From Asanoa ferruginea (GTDB lineage Bacteria > Actinomycetota > Actinomycetes > Mycobacteriales > Micromonosporaceae), in contig NZ_QUMQ01000001.1 of the NCBI RefSeq assembly GCF_003387075.1, positions 1,240,001 to 1,304,000 on the forward strand: a stretch of 64,000 nt of DNA. The letters run 5' to 3'. The notes under the pieces were generated by a model, which worked only from the letters and a program-made list of their open reading frames with translations, did no database searches and was not told where the DNA came from. Position 1 is the stretch's first letter. The number at the start of each line of letters is the position of its first letter. Positions 9,115 to 16,784 of this stretch are shown in pieces. The position numbers and the translations under genes were made by a program.

Positions 9115-9707
9115 TCGACGCCACGCGCCGTGAGCGCGTCGGCCAGGTCGTCGGCGTGCTTGAGGGCCATCACCAGCAAAGGCACGACAAAGGCGAGCGG
9201 TGCCAGGGGTACGCCACGGGCGCGCTGTGCCTCGCGGATCTGTGCGGCGTACCCGGCGATGACCGGGATCGTGGTGATGGTCATCGAGAGCATCAGCGCG
9301 ACCCGGCCGGGGTTGACCCGCAGGTGCCGCAACGGTGCCAAGGCCCGCTCGATGGCGTCGACCAGATCCTCGGTGCGGGTGGTGAGGGTGACCAGGTTGG
9401 CCAGCAGGATCACCGCGACCACCCGCACGATGTTGGCCGCGACCGTGCGCCCGGGCAGGAAGAACACCTGGCTGACCAGCATCACCAGCACCAGCCAGCG
9501 CAGGATCCAGACCTGCCGGCCGGGCTCAGCCATGCCGAGCCCGGCGAGCAGGTAGCCGCCGGCCACCACGACCACCGACCCGGCCAGCAGCCACGGGTTG
9601 GCCGGCGCGAGCGAGACCGCCAACGCCAGCGCCATCACGCCGAGCAGCTTCGGGCCGGCCGGCAACCGGTGCAGGGCGCTGTCGCCGGGGCGGAAGAGCG
9701 AGATCAC
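9111..9707 (-). CDS. bioN: ECF transporter transmembrane protein EcfT (BioN-like)
   Basis: 198 residues with about five membrane segments and the two Ala-Arg-Gly coupling motifs of EcfT proteins (REAQRARG near 150 and ALTARG at the C-terminus), which dock on the ATPase dimer. The GTG at 9707 overlaps the bioM stop (GTGA); its length matches BioN. It is the last gene of the bioY operon. It should form the energy-coupling module with the adjacent ATPase and carry BioY as substrate subunit. Confidence 0.88.
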   Translation of the reverse strand: MISLFRPGDSALHRLPAGPKLLGVMALALAVSLAPANPWLLAGSVVVVAGGYLLAGLGMAEPGRQVWILRWLVLVMLVSQVFFLPGRTVAANIVRVVAVILLANLVTLTTRTEDLVDAIERALAPLRHLRVNPGRVALMLSMTITTIPVIAGYAAQIREAQRARGVPLAPLAFVVPLLVMALKHADDLADALTARGVD

Positions 9708-10396
9708 GCCAGGTCCTGGTCGCGTTCGTAGCGGGCGATCACCGGGCCCGGCTCGCCCTGGTCGACCAGGCGGCCACCGTCGAACCGCACCGCGACGTCG
9801 CACCGGGCGGCGAGCCGAAGGTCGTGGGTGACCAGCACCAGTTGCTGCGGCATCTGGTCGAGCAGGAAGCCCGCGATCCGCCGGCTGTTGACCCCGTCGA
9901 GGTAGGCGGTCGGCTCGTCGGCGACCACCAGGCTCGGCTCGCCGATCAGCACCGCGCACAGTGCCAGGAGTTGCTTCTCCCCGCCGGAGAGCGAGTGGGC
10001 CGGCGAGTCGGCGTAGCCGGTCAGGCCGACCCGGTCGAGCGCGGCGGCGACCCGGTCGGCGATCTCGGCCCGGGACAGACCGCGGCGGCGCAGCGAGAAC
10101 GCGGCGTCCTCGGCGACGGTCGGCATGATGATCTGGGTGTCCGGGTTGCTGAACACGAACCCGACCCGGCGGCGCAGTTCCTTGGCCTGGCGGACCGGGT
10201 CCAGCCCGTGTACGCGTACCGCACCGATGGTGGGCGTGATCAGGCCGTTGAGCGTGCGCGCGAACGTCGACTTGCCCGAGCCGTTGGAGCCGATGACCGC
10301 GATCCGCCGCTCGGTCAGCCGCACCGACAACTCGCTTACCGCCGTGCGTCCGCCGGGGTATTCGACGGTGACGTTGTCGAGCACGATGTCGCTCAT
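9704..10396 (-). CDS. bioM: ECF transporter ATPase EcfA (BioM-like)
   Basis: 230-residue ABC ATPase with Walker A GSNGSGKST near residue 35, signature LSGGEKQ near 135, Walker B LVVADEPT and the switch His (LVLVTHD). The ATG at 10396 overlaps the thiolase stop as ATGA with GAGGT upstream. Only one EcfA gene is present, as in BioMNY systems where a single ATPase homodimerises. It powers biotin uptake with BioN and BioY. Confidence 0.88.
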   Translation of the reverse strand: MSDIVLDNVTVEYPGGRTAVSELSVRLTERRIAVIGSNGSGKSTFARTLNGLITPTIGAVRVHGLDPVRQAKELRRRVGFVFSNPDTQIIMPTVAEDAAFSLRRRGLSRAEIADRVAAALDRVGLTGYADSPAHSLSGGEKQLLALCAVLIGEPSLVVADEPTAYLDGVNSRRIAGFLLDQMPQQLVLVTHDLRLAARCDVAVRFDGGRLVDQGEPGPVIARYERDQDLA

Positions 10397-11514
10397 CGCA
10401 CGACCTCGAACAGGGCAGCGACGCCGAGGCCGCCGCCGACCGCCGCCGTTGCCAGGCCGAGCGTGCCGGCCGGGGCGCCGGCGCGGACCAACCGGCTGAA
10501 CAGCCGGACCACGCTCACCGCCGCGCTCGCTCCCCAGGGGTGACCGAGCGCCAGCGCACCGCCGTCGGCGCACACCCTTGGGTCGACATCGTCGTCGGCG
10601 GCCAGGCCCAGGCGGGTCAACGACGCCAGCGCTTGTGCGGCGAACGCCTCGACGAGTTCGATGGCGGCGACCTCGGCCAGGTCGCGGCCGGCATTCTTCA
10701 GCAGGGTCTCGACGGCGGCGACCGGGCCGAGACCGGGTAGCGCCGGGTCGCAGCCCACCGTGGCCGTCGCGATGATCGCGAGGCCGGGCACGCCGGCGGG
10801 GACGATCGCGACCGCTGCGGCGCCGTCGCTGTCGCGGCAGGAGTTGCCGGCGGTCAGCGTGCCGCCGGCGTCCGGGAACAGCGGCGGAAACCGGTCGAGC
10901 AGCGCCGGAACGCGCGCCCTCGGTCCACTATCGACGGTGACACCGGCCACCGGCACGATCTCGCCGGCGAATCCGCCGCGCTCGCGGGTGGCGACGGCGA
11001 GCCGGTGACTGCGCGCGGCGTACGCGTCCTGCCGCTCCCGCCCGATCCCGTCGAGCACGGCCAGATCCTGCGCGGCGCGAACCATGTCGGGGTCGGCATG
11101 CCCGGGCGGCGCGAACGGTGCCCGGCGGTAGGCGACGCCGTCGGCGATCCGGGTCGGCGCGGTCGAGCAGCTCTCCACTCCGCCGGCGATCCGCAGCCGG
11201 CCGTCGCCCGCCCGGACCGCCTCGGCGGCGGTGATGATCGCCGCCAGGCCGCTGCCGCACTGCCGGTCGATGGTCATCCCCGGCACCTCGACGCCGAGCC
11301 CCGCGGCCAGGGCCGCCACCCGCGCGATGTTGCCGCCCGGTCCCATGGTGTTGCCCAGCACGACATCGCCGACCGGCCCGGCCGACCCGGCGTCGTCGAG
11401 ACAGGCCCGGATGACCGGCGCGGCGAGCTCGGCGGCGGTGCGGTGGGCGAGCCCACCGCCTTTGACCGTGATGGGGGTACGCCGGGCCGCCACCACGACG
11501 GGAAACTCAGACAA
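10393..11514 (-). CDS. Thiolase-family protein with altered second catalytic site
   Basis: 373 residues of thiolase fold. The acyl-accepting Cys86 (DRQCGSG) and His325 (GHPWG) are intact. The Asn of the NEAF motif is Val (VEAF), and the second catalytic Cys of the C-terminal CxGGG loop is Ala at about 358 (TAAVGGGLG). A normal degradative or biosynthetic thiolase needs that Cys for proton transfer, so the chemistry may be altered, as in SCP-x-like or decarboxylating relatives. The start is a TTG at 11514 overlapping the upstream ligase by 8 bases; a GTG a few codons in is possible. It sits inside the bioYMN operon, which suggests biotin or pimelate side-chain chemistry. Confidence 0.8.
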   Translation of the reverse strand: MSEFPVVVAARRTPITVKGGGLAHRTAAELAAPVIRACLDDAGSAGPVGDVVLGNTMGPGGNIARVAALAAGLGVEVPGMTIDRQCGSGLAAIITAAEAVRAGDGRLRIAGGVESCSTAPTRIADGVAYRRAPFAPPGHADPDMVRAAQDLAVLDGIGRERQDAYAARSHRLAVATRERGGFAGEIVPVAGVTVDSGPRARVPALLDRFPPLFPDAGGTLTAGNSCRDSDGAAAVAIVPAGVPGLAIIATATVGCDPALPGLGPVAAVETLLKNAGRDLAEVAAIELVEAFAAQALASLTRLGLAADDDVDPRVCADGGALALGHPWGASAAVSVVRLFSRLVRAGAPAGTLGLATAAVGGGLGVAALFEVVR

Positions 11515-12730
11515 CCCGGGCCACCCGACCCTCGATCGCGTCCAGCCGGATCTGCTCCCGGGCCGGCTTGCCCGCGGCCGTCCGCGGCAGCCGGTCGACC
11601 CAATACCAGCGGCGCGGCCGGTGGGTGCCGGTCAGCAGCGTGCCCGCCCGGGCCCGCAACTCACCGGCCGTCGGCGGCCGCCGCCCGGGTGCGGGCTCGA
11701 TCACCGCGGCGACGAGGTCGCCGGCCCGCTCGTGCGGCAACGCGAACACCACGGCGTCGGCGATCCCCTCGATCCCGAGCAGCGCCGCCTCGACGTCTTC
11801 GGGCACGACGGTCGCGGCCGCGGTCAGGATCGCGCCGTCGCTGCGCCCCAACAACCGCAGCGGGTCGACCTCGGCCAGGTCGCCGACCGTGCCCCATCCG
11901 TCGGCGGTGCGGCGGAACGGCCCGTCGACCGCGCCGAGGTAGCCACCCGCGAAGTAGCCCGAGCGCACCCACAGCGCGCCGTCGTCGACCCGCACCTCGA
12001 CGCCGTCGAACGGCCGCAGGCCCTGCCCGTCGGGGTCGGCCGCCACAAAGGACAGTTCGGCGGCGCCGTAGTAGCTGACCACCGCGATCCCGGCGGCCTC
12101 GGCCCGCTCGCGCAGCCGCGGGTCGAGCCGCGCACCGCCGATGAGAGCCACCCGCAGCCGGTGTGCGGCGCCGGACTCGAGGATGTCGCGCAGCGCGTAG
12201 GGCGTGCCGTGCAGCACCGTCGCGTCGGCGAGGTCTTGAGCCGAGACGGTGTGCGTGCGCGGTAGCACGACGGTGGCGCCGAGCGCGCGAGCATGTGCGA
12301 CGGAGAACATCGTCACCGAGGACACCAGCGGCGACGGGAGGTAGACCACGTCGTCGGCGGTCAGCCCGGTCAGCCGCTCGACGCCCGGAAACGACGCCGC
12401 CCAGGACTCTTCGGTGCGCACCACCACCCGCGGCGTACCGGTGCTGCCGCTCGTGAAGGTCCCCCACGCCATGCCGGGTGCCGGCGCCGCCGCGTTCACC
12501 CGGTCGCGCAGGCCGGCCCAATAGCCGGGGTCCCAGCGGTCGTCGCCGATCAGCGGCAGGCCGCCTGCGGCGCGCACGGCGAGCGCGGTGACCAACGCGT
12601 CGACCCGGTTCTTGTCGCGGATCGGCACGGCGCGGCCTGGCAGGTCGACACCCGCCTTGCCGGCGGCGGCGATCCGGTCGCGCAGCTCCGCTTCGGTGAG
12701 GACGGCGTCACCGCAGACGAGCCCGGTCAC
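11507..12730 (-). CDS. Short class I adenylate-forming ligase (acyl-CoA ligase-like)
   Basis: 407 residues, about 100 shorter at the N-terminus than usual acyl-CoA synthetases and similar in size to MenE-type enzymes. The core motifs are visible: P-loop TFTSGSTGTPR near 110, YYGAAE near 225, GDLAE near 285, GRSDGAIL hinge near 300 and the catalytic Lys in PRTAAGKPA near 385. It should activate a carboxylate as acyl-AMP, probably to a CoA thioester. The GTG at 12730 overlaps the bioY stop (GTGA). Its place directly after bioY and before a thiolase points to pimelate, a biotin precursor or biotin itself; this is inference. Confidence 0.8.
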   Translation of the reverse strand: MTGLVCGDAVLTEAELRDRIAAAGKAGVDLPGRAVPIRDKNRVDALVTALAVRAAGGLPLIGDDRWDPGYWAGLRDRVNAAAPAPGMAWGTFTSGSTGTPRVVVRTEESWAASFPGVERLTGLTADDVVYLPSPLVSSVTMFSVAHARALGATVVLPRTHTVSAQDLADATVLHGTPYALRDILESGAAHRLRVALIGGARLDPRLRERAEAAGIAVVSYYGAAELSFVAADPDGQGLRPFDGVEVRVDDGALWVRSGYFAGGYLGAVDGPFRRTADGWGTVGDLAEVDPLRLLGRSDGAILTAAATVVPEDVEAALLGIEGIADAVVFALPHERAGDLVAAVIEPAPGRRPPTAGELRARAGTLLTGTHRPRRWYWVDRLPRTAAGKPAREQIRLDAIEGRVARVV

Positions 12731-13305
12731 GCGGCGACCCGGCGGGTCGGGTTGCCGAACGCGCGCGGGTAGGCCCGCCACAACGCCATCGTGATGATCG
12801 TCGCGACCACGGCCTTGAGCAGGTCACCGGGCAGGAAGGCGGCGGTGGTCACGATGGTCTTGCTGAGCGGCAGCCGGGTGACCAGCGACTGCACCGGCAC
12901 GCCGATGACGTACACGATCAATGCCCCGCCGATGAAGCACCCGAGCGCGGTGCGCCACCAGACCGGGGGCCGTGCCCCGAACCGCACGATCGCGCCGACG
13001 ACGAGCGCCCCGAAGATCCAGCCGATCAGGAAGCCGGCCGACGGTCCGACGAACACGCCGGCCCCGCCGCGACCGCCGGACAGCAGCGGCAGCCCCGCGA
13101 GAACGAGCAGAAGGAAGATCAGGACCGCGCTCGCGCCGCGCCACGGGCCGAGCACCGCGCCGGCGAGCATGACGCCCAGGGTCTGCGCCGTGATCGGCAC
13201 CGCTCCGCCGGGCACGGTGATCGCACCCGGAATCCCCAGCACGGCGATGATGGCGGCAAAGACCACGATCCGCGTGAGGTCTCGCATCTCGAACTGCTGC
13301 TGCAC
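12727..13305 (-). CDS. bioY: Biotin ECF transporter substrate-binding subunit BioY
   Basis: 192 residues, six predicted membrane helices, with the BioY signature GPSAGFLIGW near residue 88 and the usual VPITAQTLGV motif near 38. It binds biotin in the membrane and associates with BioMN. The GTG at 13305 is preceded by a purine-rich GGAGAGGAAG. It is the first gene of a five-gene overlapping operon. Three TetR-type operators and a TATAGT box lie immediately upstream, so repression by the divergent regulator is expected when biotin is sufficient. Confidence 0.93.
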   Translation of the reverse strand: MQQQFEMRDLTRIVVFAAIIAVLGIPGAITVPGGAVPITAQTLGVMLAGAVLGPWRGASAVLIFLLLVLAGLPLLSGGRGGAGVFVGPSAGFLIGWIFGALVVGAIVRFGARPPVWWRTALGCFIGGALIVYVIGVPVQSLVTRLPLSKTIVTTAAFLPGDLLKAVVATIITMALWRAYPRAFGNPTRRVAA

Positions 13306-13319
13306 AGCTCTTCCTCTCC

Positions 13320-13362
13320 CGAACGCCGTTCACCTGAACATCGTTCTCCTGAACGGCGTTCA
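13320..13362. promoter_or_regulatory. Three phased BioQ-type operators
   Basis: Three 13-bp palindromes of the form TGAAC-N3-GTTCA lie at 13320-13332 (first base C), 13335-13347 (last base T) and 13350-13362 (perfect). They start exactly 15 bases apart. The published corynebacterial BioQ box is nearly the same (TGAAC-N3-GTTAC, from memory). They cover the space from the probable bioY transcription start to near its ribosome site. Confidence 0.85.
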
Positions 13363-13370
13363 CTATAGTG
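13361..13370. promoter_or_regulatory. Palindromic shared -10 element of the divergent bioY and TetR promoters
   Basis: The 10-bp palindrome CACTATAGTG gives TATAGT on both strands: 13364-13369 on plus and 13367-13362 on minus. On the plus strand it is 6 bases before the TetR ATG, so that mRNA should be leaderless. On the minus strand it leaves a leader of about 50 bases for bioY that contains the operators. Confidence 0.7.
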
Positions 13371-13375
13371 GTGGG

Positions 13376-14005
13376 ATGCCGAGATCGGACAGCGCCGGGT
13401 ACGCCCGCAACAGCCGCGACGACGTCATCGACGCGGCGCTGCGCATTCTGGACCAGCAGGGCCTACCCGACCTGACGATGCGCCATCTGGCCGCCACGCT
13501 GGGCGTCGCGCCGAGCGCGCTCTACTGGCACTTCCCCAACAAGCAGTCGCTGCTGGCGGCGGTCTCCGACCGCATCATCGCCGGAGCGCGCCCACTGGCC
13601 GCGGATTCGGGCGATTGGCAGATTGGCGTACGCACGGAGGCGGCGGCCCTGCACGACGCGCTGCTGGCCTACAAGGACGGCGCCGAGGTCGTGTCGAGCA
13701 CGCTCGCACTCGGCCTGGGCGCCGGCGACCTGCAACGGCGGCTGTCGGCCGCGATCGGGGTGGGCGGCTTCGACAAGCAGACGACGTCACTGGCGGCCGA
13801 GACCATGGTCCACTTCATCGTCGGCCACGCGTTCCACCGCCAGCAGCGCATACAGGCCGACAGCCTCGGTGCGGTGGCCCAGGAACACTCCCTCGACCGC
13901 GAAGACCCGGCCGTCGACCACCGCGAGCCGCGGGCCTTCGAACTGGGCATCACCCTGCTCGTCGCCGGCCTCGACGCGCAGTCCCGCGCGGCCGCCGACC
14001 GCTAG
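13376..14005 (+). CDS. bioQ: TetR-family repressor, probable BioQ
   Basis: 209 residues. The N-terminal HTH is clear (LTMRHLAATLGVAPSALYWHF, about residues 34-55), followed by a TetR-type ligand domain. It is divergent from bioY across a 70-base gap containing three palindromes that match the BioQ consensus, the main evidence for the name. The ATG at 13376 follows a TATAGT box by six bases with no Shine-Dalgarno, so a leaderless mRNA is likely. One operator overlaps its own promoter, so autorepression is expected. The stop overlaps the convergent DinB-like gene (CTAG). Confidence 0.82.
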   Translation: MPRSDSAGYARNSRDDVIDAALRILDQQGLPDLTMRHLAATLGVAPSALYWHFPNKQSLLAAVSDRIIAGARPLAADSGDWQIGVRTEAAALHDALLAYKDGAEVVSSTLALGLGAGDLQRRLSAAIGVGGFDKQTTSLAAETMVHFIVGHAFHRQQRIQADSLGAVAQEHSLDREDPAVDHREPRAFELGITLLVAGLDAQSRAAADR

Positions 14006-14595
14006 GGCTTGGCCGCCTTGGCAGCCCGCTCGATCTCCGTGCGCCGGGCGGCCCAGAACGCCGCGTCGGCCTGACTCGCGTATTCGGCCCTCGTGCCGGT
14101 CACGCCGTCGAGTTGCTCGCGCAGGATGTCGGCGTGCCCGGCATGCCGGCTGGTCTCGGCGAGGCTGTGCACCAGGATGTTGAACAGCTTCACGTCGGGC
14201 CGCGGCCACCAGGGCACGTGGCCCGGAGCGTCGATCGGCAACGCGGTGATCGTCACGTCCGCGTGGTCGCACACCCGCTGATAGCGAGCGACGATCTCGT
14301 CGCGCATCTCGTGCTCGGTCGCCCACATGTCGGGGCCGTCCGCCGCAGGGTCATCCCACCTCGGGAGGGGCTCGGGAAACGGCCGGTCGAAGACCTCACC
14401 GAAATACTTCGACTGCCAGAGCGACAGGTGCTTGACCAGGCCGAGCAGGTTGGTGCCGGTCAGCGTCAACGGGCGCCGGATGTCGTAGTCGGAGAGCCCG
14501 TCGAGTTTCCATAACAGCGCCTTGCGAAGCTCGCGCAGGTCGTGGTGCAGGTAGTCCTTCGCGAACTCATCGATCATGGGCCACGAGCCTGCCAT
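14002..14595 (-). CDS. DinB/DUF664-family protein
   Basis: 197 residues. A four-helix DinB-like fold is suggested by three spaced His residues: HLSLW near 57, a central region, and HSLAETSRHAGHADILRE near 145. This matches the DUF664 branch, possibly thiol-dependent metal enzymes. The first ATG is at 14595 with a GGCGGGGC stretch before it; a second ATG at 14577 is possible. It is convergent with the TetR gene with overlapping stops. Substrate is unknown. Confidence 0.75.
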   Translation of the reverse strand: MAGSWPMIDEFAKDYLHHDLRELRKALLWKLDGLSDYDIRRPLTLTGTNLLGLVKHLSLWQSKYFGEVFDRPFPEPLPRWDDPAADGPDMWATEHEMRDEIVARYQRVCDHADVTITALPIDAPGHVPWWPRPDVKLFNILVHSLAETSRHAGHADILREQLDGVTGTRAEYASQADAAFWAARRTEIERAAKAAKP

Positions 14596-14639
14596 GCCCC
14601 GCCGGTGCGCTCAACCGCTGCCGGCGGGGTTCGGTGTCG

Positions 14640-15452
14640 TCAGACCGTGTGGCGCTGGCGGAGCCAGAGCAGCGGGCCGCTGGCCAGGTAGGCCACGACG
14701 ATCGCGACGAAGGTGACGCGGACGTCGAGCAGGGCGCCGACCACTGGGAGCACCAGGAGCCACGGTGGGAGCTTCACCAGGCGGGCGAGCTTCGCGTAGG
14801 GGAAGCTCGACACCATCGCGAAGGCCAGGATCGCGACGCCGGCCACGACGAAGGCGCCCGAGACCGGGAGGCCGATCAGGACGGCCAGGGCGAGCACGGC
14901 CGCGGCCATCGTGGTCGGGACGCCGCAGAAGAAGCGGCCGTCCTTCGGCGAGACGTTGAAGCGGGCCAGCCGGATGGCCGCGCAACCGGCGACCAGGGCG
15001 CAGGCTATCGCCGCGGCCGCGGTCGACACGGTGCCGGCCAGCGAGGCGTAGACGACGACCGGCGCGGCCAGGCCGAACGAGCACATGTCGGCCAGCGAGT
15101 CCATCTGGGCGCCGAACGGGCTGGCCACGCCGAGGCGGCGGGCCAGGATGCCGTCGAGGCCATCGAAGATCACGCAGGCGACCAGCAAGATCGCGGCGAG
15201 GCGGACCTCCGACTGCATGGCCATGAAGATCGCCAGCAGGCCCAGGCTGAGGCTGGCCAGCGTGCAGGCGTTGACCACGGCAAACTTGGCGCGGCGGGCC
15301 AACGTGCGCTCGCCGGGGAGCAGCGGGATCGACATGCCGATCGTGGGCGCGGCCTCACTAGGGCCCATCGCCGGGCTGACCGGCGCGATCGACTGGATCT
15401 CGCGGATCACCAGGGGGTCGACGGCGTGGCTGTCGGGGTGCACCACGGTCAT
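14640..15452 (-). CDS. pssA: CDP-diacylglycerol-serine O-phosphatidyltransferase
   Basis: A membrane enzyme making phosphatidylserine from CDP-diacylglycerol and serine. It carries the CDP-alcohol phosphatidyltransferase motif D-G-x2-A-R-x8-G-x3-D-x3-D (DGILARRLG...GAQMDSLAD). About eight membrane helices follow a 60-residue polar N-terminus. I choose the ATG at 15452 (270 residues); an open frame extends to 15611 but with poor content, and no strong ribosome site marks either. The product feeds Psd, encoded at 7867-9114, but the two genes are separated and on opposite strands here. Confidence 0.88.
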   Translation of the reverse strand: MTVVHPDSHAVDPLVIREIQSIAPVSPAMGPSEAAPTIGMSIPLLPGERTLARRAKFAVVNACTLASLSLGLLAIFMAMQSEVRLAAILLVACVIFDGLDGILARRLGVASPFGAQMDSLADMCSFGLAAPVVVYASLAGTVSTAAAAIACALVAGCAAIRLARFNVSPKDGRFFCGVPTTMAAAVLALAVLIGLPVSGAFVVAGVAILAFAMVSSFPYAKLARLVKLPPWLLVLPVVGALLDVRVTFVAIVVAYLASGPLLWLRQRHTV

Positions 15453-15852
15453 CCGGGAGCGCCGACCGACCCGCACCCGCAGGACCTGCCGGGCGAGAGT
15501 GGTGCCGCCGCGACGCAGGCCGTACCACCGGCGACCGCCAGGGCGCGGGCTGTCGAAAGCTATGCGCGGACTATCGGTGGCAATACGCCGACGCCAAGGG
15601 GCTCTCGGCACGTGGTTCCTCCAGGTCCGGATCGGAGCTCCGCCGCCAGTCGAGCGACCGCCCGATCTTGCGGTCTACACCATCGCACAGATGGTGCCGG
15701 TTGGCGAGACTCGTACACCGCTTTATCGGGTGAACGAGCACAAACGCGACAGAATTCACTTACGTGTCATAGCCGGCGATACAAGCTCTTGGCCCAACCA
15801 ACGATTATACCGTCTAGGCGACAACATTGGTGATTTGTGACGTCTGGGCAGC
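15453..15852 (-). promoter_or_regulatory. 400-base spacer upstream of pssA with a TATAAT box
   Basis: No convincing gene. A perfect TATAAT on the minus strand lies at 15809-15804, about 350 bases before the chosen pssA start, with no good -35 at standard spacing. If used, it gives a long leader. The distal half is AT-richer than the surroundings. A 62-codon minus-strand frame at 15571-15759 lacks a ribosome site. Confidence 0.45.
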
Positions 15853-16761
15853 TCAGGGGGCCCACGCCGGGATCGCCGCGGCCGCCACATCGGTGAGCGT
15901 CAGCCCCCGCACCTCGTCGCGAGTGAACCAGCGCGCATCGGCTGTCGATCCGCTCACCTCGGTCACCCGTGGCTCCGTCGGCGCCGTCACGGTGACCCGA
16001 TAGATCACCCGCACGGCGTGCCAGTCCATCGGATAGCCCTCCGGGCCGAGCGCCCGCGGGTTGCGATGATCCGACACCGCGAGCAGTTCGACGACCTCGC
16101 CGACCTGCGCGGATTCCTCCGCGAGCTCGCGCAGCAGCCCGGCGGCCGGCTGCTCGCCGAAGTCGGTCCCGCCGCCCGGCAGGTGCCACTTGCCCGCACC
16201 GGGAAAACCTTGCGAGATCAGCGTCAGGAGTACGCCGCGCGGCGAGGTCACCAGGCCGTAGGAGGCGAACCGCTGACCCTGGTCTTTCTTCCGGGGCGGT
16301 GGCGGCTGGCGGCGGCCGAGCGGGTGGGGCGCGGCGAAGTCGAGCGGGACCACCGGCTGGCCGAGCAACTCGGCGGTGAACGGCATCAGCCGCAGGTCGG
16401 GCAGGTCGCGCTCCGGCACCCAGGCGACGTCGTCACTGGTGCCGGCCACTTCTCGGCGGAGGGTGCCACTGCGCACCTCGACCTCGTACACGATCAGGTC
16501 GAAATGCCAGGCCAGGTCGATGTCCCAGAGCTCGCGCACGGAGGCCAGCGCGGTCAATGGCCGGCGGATCGCGATCTCCAGGCCGGTCTCCTCGCGGTAT
16601 TCGCGAACGAGCGCGTGCTCGGGCGACTCGCCGTGCTCGAGCCCGCCGCCGGGGATCTGCCAGACGCCCGGGAAGTCGGACTTATCGGACGAGCGGGCGA
16701 GCAACACCCGATCGCCGTCACGGCACAGCCCGTACGCGCCGATCCGTCGCCGTTGCTCCAT
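15853..16761 (-). CDS. Tandem double-Nudix hydrolase
   Basis: 302 residues with two Nudix domains. The first box (GGLEHGESPEHALVREYREE...G) near residue 40 fits G-x5-E-x7-R-E-x2-E-E-x-G perfectly. The second (GGTDFGEQPAAGLLRELAEES) near 200 keeps the metal-binding Glu residues but has Ala in place of the final Gly. A Pro/Lys linker (PPPPRKK) joins the domains. The ATG at 16761 is preferred; a TTG lies two codons upstream. It is 23 bases after the stop of a paralogous double-Nudix gene. Substrate is unknown. Confidence 0.85.
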   Translation of the reverse strand: MEQRRRIGAYGLCRDGDRVLLARSSDKSDFPGVWQIPGGGLEHGESPEHALVREYREETGLEIAIRRPLTALASVRELWDIDLAWHFDLIVYEVEVRSGTLRREVAGTSDDVAWVPERDLPDLRLMPFTAELLGQPVVPLDFAAPHPLGRRQPPPPRKKDQGQRFASYGLVTSPRGVLLTLISQGFPGAGKWHLPGGGTDFGEQPAAGLLRELAEESAQVGEVVELLAVSDHRNPRALGPEGYPMDWHAVRVIYRVTVTAPTEPRVTEVSGSTADARWFTRDEVRGLTLTDVAAAAIPAWAP

Positions 16762-16784
16762 GAACAAATGATCTTAGATCTTCG

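Noticed and set aside
15571-15759. 62-codon leader peptide upstream of pssA
   Set aside because: No ribosome site, and codon use is unlike the neighbouring genes.
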